DNA of 59,485 nt from Cyanobacteria bacterium RYN_339 (lineage in GTDB: Bacteria > Cyanobacteriota > Sericytochromatia > S15B-MN24 > JAQBPE01), in contig JAQBPE010000017.1 of assembly GCA_028287685.1 (NCBI GenBank), positions 1-59,485 of the forward strand, in the 5' to 3' direction. A program made the position numbers and the translations under genes. This document shows positions 56,353 to 59,485 of this stretch, one piece after another. Each line of letters starts with the position of its first letter. Within the stretch, counting starts at the first letter, position 1. Under the pieces are notes generated by a model, which was not told the DNA's origin, searched no databases, and saw only the letters and a list, made by a program, of their open reading frames with translations.

Positions 56353-59300
56353 CTACTGGTTGTCGTGAGTCGTCAGGTACTCCGGGATCCGGTAGGGGAT
56401 CTCGTTGTGGCTGTTGATCCACTGGGCCATGTACAGCTCCGTCCAGGTGACGTTGCCGGTGGTCAGTTCCTTGATCATCTTGTACTTGGCCTCTTCCGGG
56501 AGGTCCAGCAGCTCGTCCGACTGGCCGACCATCGGGTGCTTGAAGCCCAGCGCCTTGCAGAGCGTGGCCGTCGCGTTGTCGTCCATGTTCGAGTAGATGG
56601 CGGGCTCGCGGTAAGCGTTGCCGTCGGCCAGCAAGAGCTTGGCGAAGTCCGTGCTGTCGAGCTTGCTCAGCAGATCCTTCATCTCTCCCTTGCGGGCGTT
56701 GATGGAATCCAGCACGTCATCGAGCTCGTGGCGGGTCGCCGCCAGTTGCAAGACCTTGAGGGCCGCGGCCTTCTCGTCCTTGTTGGCATGGCCGTCGATG
56801 GCCAGCTGGATCAGCTTGGACTTCTGGGCGGGGGTGGCCGCCTCCGCGAACTGGGGGTGGTCCTTGAGCAACGACAACGTGGTGTTGCTGTCGTCCTGGT
56901 TCTTGGGGTCATCCAGGTAGGTCTGAAGCTCGCGCTGCATGCGGGCCGTGCGATCCGTCTCGCTGGGCTTGGGCGCCGGCGGCGTAACGGGGGTAGGCGG
57001 CACCGGCGTCGGCTTGGTGGGAGCGGTCATGCCGCGCAGCTGGGCCACGTACGCCTTCAGGTCGGCGTCGTCGATCTTGCCGTCCTGGTTGACGTCGCCG
57101 ACCTCGCGCTGGGTCAAGACGGCCTCCGTCAGGCGATCCGCCAGCTCCTTGATCGTGTGGTCGTGGTCGACGGCCTTCTGCATGCGGTCGATGTCGCCCG
57201 CGAACAGGTTGTTCCAGCCTTCCGCGCCCGGATCGATGTAGCCGAACATCAGGGCATCGAAGTACTTGAGGACGGCCTTCTTGCCGGAGCCTTCAGGCAT
57301 CCAGCGCTCCACGTCGGCGCGGGAGATGCCCTTGTCGCTCATGTTGGCCTTCAACCACGCGGTGGCCTCGCGGTCATCGCCGTTGCTAGGCTTGGTGGGC
57401 GCGGTCGGCGCCGGCTCCACGGCCACGGGGGGCTGCGGCTTGGGCTTGACCGGCTTGGGCTTGGTGGTGACGGGCTTGGTGGGCTGCGGCTTGGGGGCCG
57501 GCTTCTCGGCAGGCTTCGCGCCGCCGCCCGCCGGCAGCTGCAGGACCCAGCCGTCGTAGATCAGGTCGGGGTTCTTGGCCAGGCTGGGGTACTTGGCCTT
57601 GTTCAGCTCCACGATCTCCGGCCAGCGGTTCGCATCGCCCAGGTGCTCGCGCGCGATCTTGGTCAGGTAGTCGTCGGCCTTGACGGTGTAGAGCTCCGTC
57701 TTGGCCGGCGCCGGCTTGGTCGTCGCTTCGGCCGGCTTGGGGGCAGGCTTGGCAGGCGCGGGCGCCGGGATGGGCTTGTCGTCCGTGGCGTTGGCAGGGC
57801 CGGTCACGTCGTCGTCGCCGACTTCGGCGGGCTGCGGCGCGGTGGGCAGCGGGCGCAGGATCGGGCGCGTCGGGCGGGGATCGATCGGCTGCGGATCGAC
57901 GGCCGGACGGGGGGCACCCTTCCAGTTGTTGAGGTTCATCAGCTGCTTGGCAAGCTGCTTGTAGGGCTTCTCGACCTTCGCGAAGTCCTCGCCGTTCGCC
58001 ACCTTCAAGGACAGGTCGCGCATCTGGTCGATCAGTTCGGCGCCATGCGCCTCCTGAGCAGGCGTCAGGCCGCCGAAGTTGGCGAGCTCGATCGCGTGGC
58101 GCATCGCCTCGATGTCCTCCGCGCGGCGGTTGAGCTTGGCGGACTGGACGTCCAGCGCGCGCGGCTCGGCGCCACCCGCGATTTCGGCCTGGATGGCTTC
58201 GCGCTGCTTCTGGATGCGGGCTTCCGCGCGGCCCAGCAACTGCAGGGCGGCGGCGCCGGACTGAATCGCGGGGTTGTCACGCGAGGCGCGCGGCTCCTGG
58301 AACGTCTGCTTCAGCACGAAGACCTGCGAGCGGTGGGCGGCGGGGCCGTCACCGGCACCAATCGCCTCGGCGATCGCCGCCGCCTGCTGCAGCCCGAGGG
58401 CCACGTCGCGGCGGGAGGCCTGGTCGCGCTGGTCGGCGCGGGCGCCGCGCACGACGCCACCGAGCTCGTTGAGGGCTTCCAGGCGACCCAGCAAGTCGGC
58501 GCGCTGGGCGGCGAACTGCTCGGGGGCCGCGCCGCCGGCGATCTTGGTGTCGATCGCGGAAAGCTTGGCCTTCAGGTCCTGGCTGTTCGTGTCGATCTGG
58601 CGGAGCACGCTGGCGCCGGCCTCGACGGCCTCGAGGCGGGGCGCGTGGTCGGGGTCACGCAGGACCTGGCCCAGGCGGTAGATTTCCGGGTCAACGGCCT
58701 TGGGGTCGGCCTTGCCGCCGGCCAGGGCTTCCGTGATGGCGCCCAGGCGGTTGACGGCGTCCGCCGCCACCTTGTTGCCGTTGGCCGTCAGCTGGGTCAG
58801 CTTCGCGGTGTCGAGGGCCTTCTCAACTTTCACAAGCGAGCCGTACTGGGCGGTCAGGGCTTCCTTGCGGGCGGCGTCGCGGGCCGACAGCGGGGCGCGC
58901 TGATCGAGGGCGTCGAGCTGCTCGGCAATCTTGTCCTTGGCTTCTTCGGCCAGCTGGATCACCTGGGCGCCGCTGGTGGCGGTGCGGTGGTTGCCCACGC
59001 CCGCGGGGTCCGCGATCGTGTGCTTGAGGGCGAAGAGCTCCGCGCTGAATTCGGCGGGGTCGGCGCCGCCGGCGATCTCCTGGCCGATTTGACGGACGCG
59101 CGAGACGGCGCCGTTGATGGTGGCCTGCTCCGCGGGGGAGTAGCTACCGGGCTTCACCTGACGCAGCACGCTCTGGACGGCAGCCAGACCGGCCTGCTGG
59201 CGGGCCATGTCGGCGGCGGCGTCGGTAGCGGCCGGCGCGGGGCCGGCGTTGGAGGTGGTGATGTCCACCTGCGACGGAACCGGACGCGGCTGGGTCTGCT

Positions 59301-59485
59301 GGGCGGCTTGCTGCGCGGCCTGTTGGGCCAGCACGCGGTTCACGCCGTTCAGGGCGCGATCGAGCTTGCCGTGGAGCTCCGCCAGTTCGGCCCGCATCTG
59401 GGCGGTCTGGTCGGGCAAGGTGGCCGTCACCGGGTAACCCATGGGCGGCGCCGGGGGCGGCGGCGGCGGAGGCAGCGGCGGCTTC
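56353..59485 (-). CDS. Large repeat protein with LysM domain and dockerin/EF-hand-like motif; 5' end probably beyond the window
   Basis: LYTVKADDYLTKIAREHLGDANRWPEIVELNKAKYPSLAKNPDLIYDGWVLQLP (LysM); DVNQDGKIDDADLKAYV; frame open upstream of ATG 59442 as K-P-P-L-poly-Pro to the window edge. Confidence 0.82.
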   Translation of the reverse strand, partial: KPPLPPPPPPPAPPMGYPVTATLPDQTAQMRAELAELHGKLDRALNGVNRVLAQQAAQQAAQQTQPRPVPSQVDITTSNAGPAPAATDAAADMARQQAGLAAVQSVLRQVKPGSYSPAEQATINGAVSRVRQIGQEIAGGADPAEFSAELFALKHTIADPAGVGNHRTATSGAQVIQLAEEAKDKIAEQLDALDQRAPLSARDAARKEALTAQYGSLVKVEKALDTAKLTQLTANGNKVAADAVNRLGAITEALAGGKADPKAVDPEIYRLGQVLRDPDHAPRLEAVEAGASVLRQIDTNSQDLKAKLSAIDTKIAGGAAPEQFAAQRADLLGRLEALNELGGVVRGARADQRDQASRRDVALGLQQAAAIAEAIGAGDGPAAHRSQVFVLKQTFQEPRASRDNPAIQSGAAALQLLGRAEARIQKQREAIQAEIAGGAEPRALDVQSAKLNRRAEDIEAMRHAIELANFGGLTPAQEAHGAELIDQMRDLSLKVANGEDFAKVEKPYKQLAKQLMNLNNWKGAPRPAVDPQPIDPRPTRPILRPLPTAPQPAEVGDDDVTGPANATDDKPIPAPAPAKPAPKPAEATTKPAPAKTELYTVKADDYLTKIAREHLGDANRWPEIVELNKAKYPSLAKNPDLIYDGWVLQLPAGGGAKPAEKPAPKPQPTKPVTTKPKPVKPKPQPPVAVEPAPTAPTKPSNGDDREATAWLKANMSDKGISRADVERWMPEGSGKKAVLKYFDALMFGYIDPGAEGWNNLFAGDIDRMQKAVDHDHTIKELADRLTEAVLTQREVGDVNQDGKIDDADLKAYVAQLRGMTAPTKPTPVPPTPVTPPAPKPSETDRTARMQRELQTYLDDPKNQDDSNTTLSLLKDHPQFAEAATPAQKSKLIQLAIDGHANKDEKAAALKVLQLAATRHELDDVLDSINARKGEMKDLLSKLDSTDFAKLLLADGNAYREPAIYSNMDDNATATLCKALGFKHPMVGQSDELLDLPEEAKYKMIKELTTGNVTWTELYMAQWINSHNEIPYRIPEYLTTHDNQ

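Overview
This is a gene-dense, GC-rich bacterial chromosomal window. I recognised no rRNA, tRNA, CRISPR array or mobile element. It encodes about 50 credible proteins. Contents in order: three NHL-propeller lipoproteins, two of which carry exactly four octapeptide repeats; a two-OB-fold SSB-like protein whose promoter contains a perfect GAACRNRYGTTC SOS-box-type palindrome; meaB; a single ORF with two head-to-tail acyl-CoA dehydrogenases that both keep the YEGT catalytic motif; a GAF-GAF-GGDEF cyclase; a beta-oxidation-type set (enoyl-CoA hydratase, thiolase, 3-hydroxyacyl-CoA dehydrogenase); a PfkB kinase and hemW; a PLD-like protein; a glycogen-debranching-type enzyme; an APC permease plus a CHASE2/adenylate cyclase; an mla operon with two different mlaE permeases; DedA; tandem NupC transporters; two TrkA/RCK proteins followed by an APC transporter with a cytosolic C-terminal domain (KimA-like architecture); small envelope genes; lptC/lptA/lnt and lptF/G; glmS-hemB; a papain-like lipoprotein; alaS; and a repeat/LysM/dockerin protein at the right edge. 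A diderm envelope is implied. The taxon is not determined; a lineage near non-photosynthetic Cyanobacteria relatives is only a guess. Many long antisense ORFs in the supplied track are judged GC artefacts. Three short ORFs absent from the track (25, 34 and 36 aa) are proposed from start, stop and context. All family calls are by eye; no searches were run.
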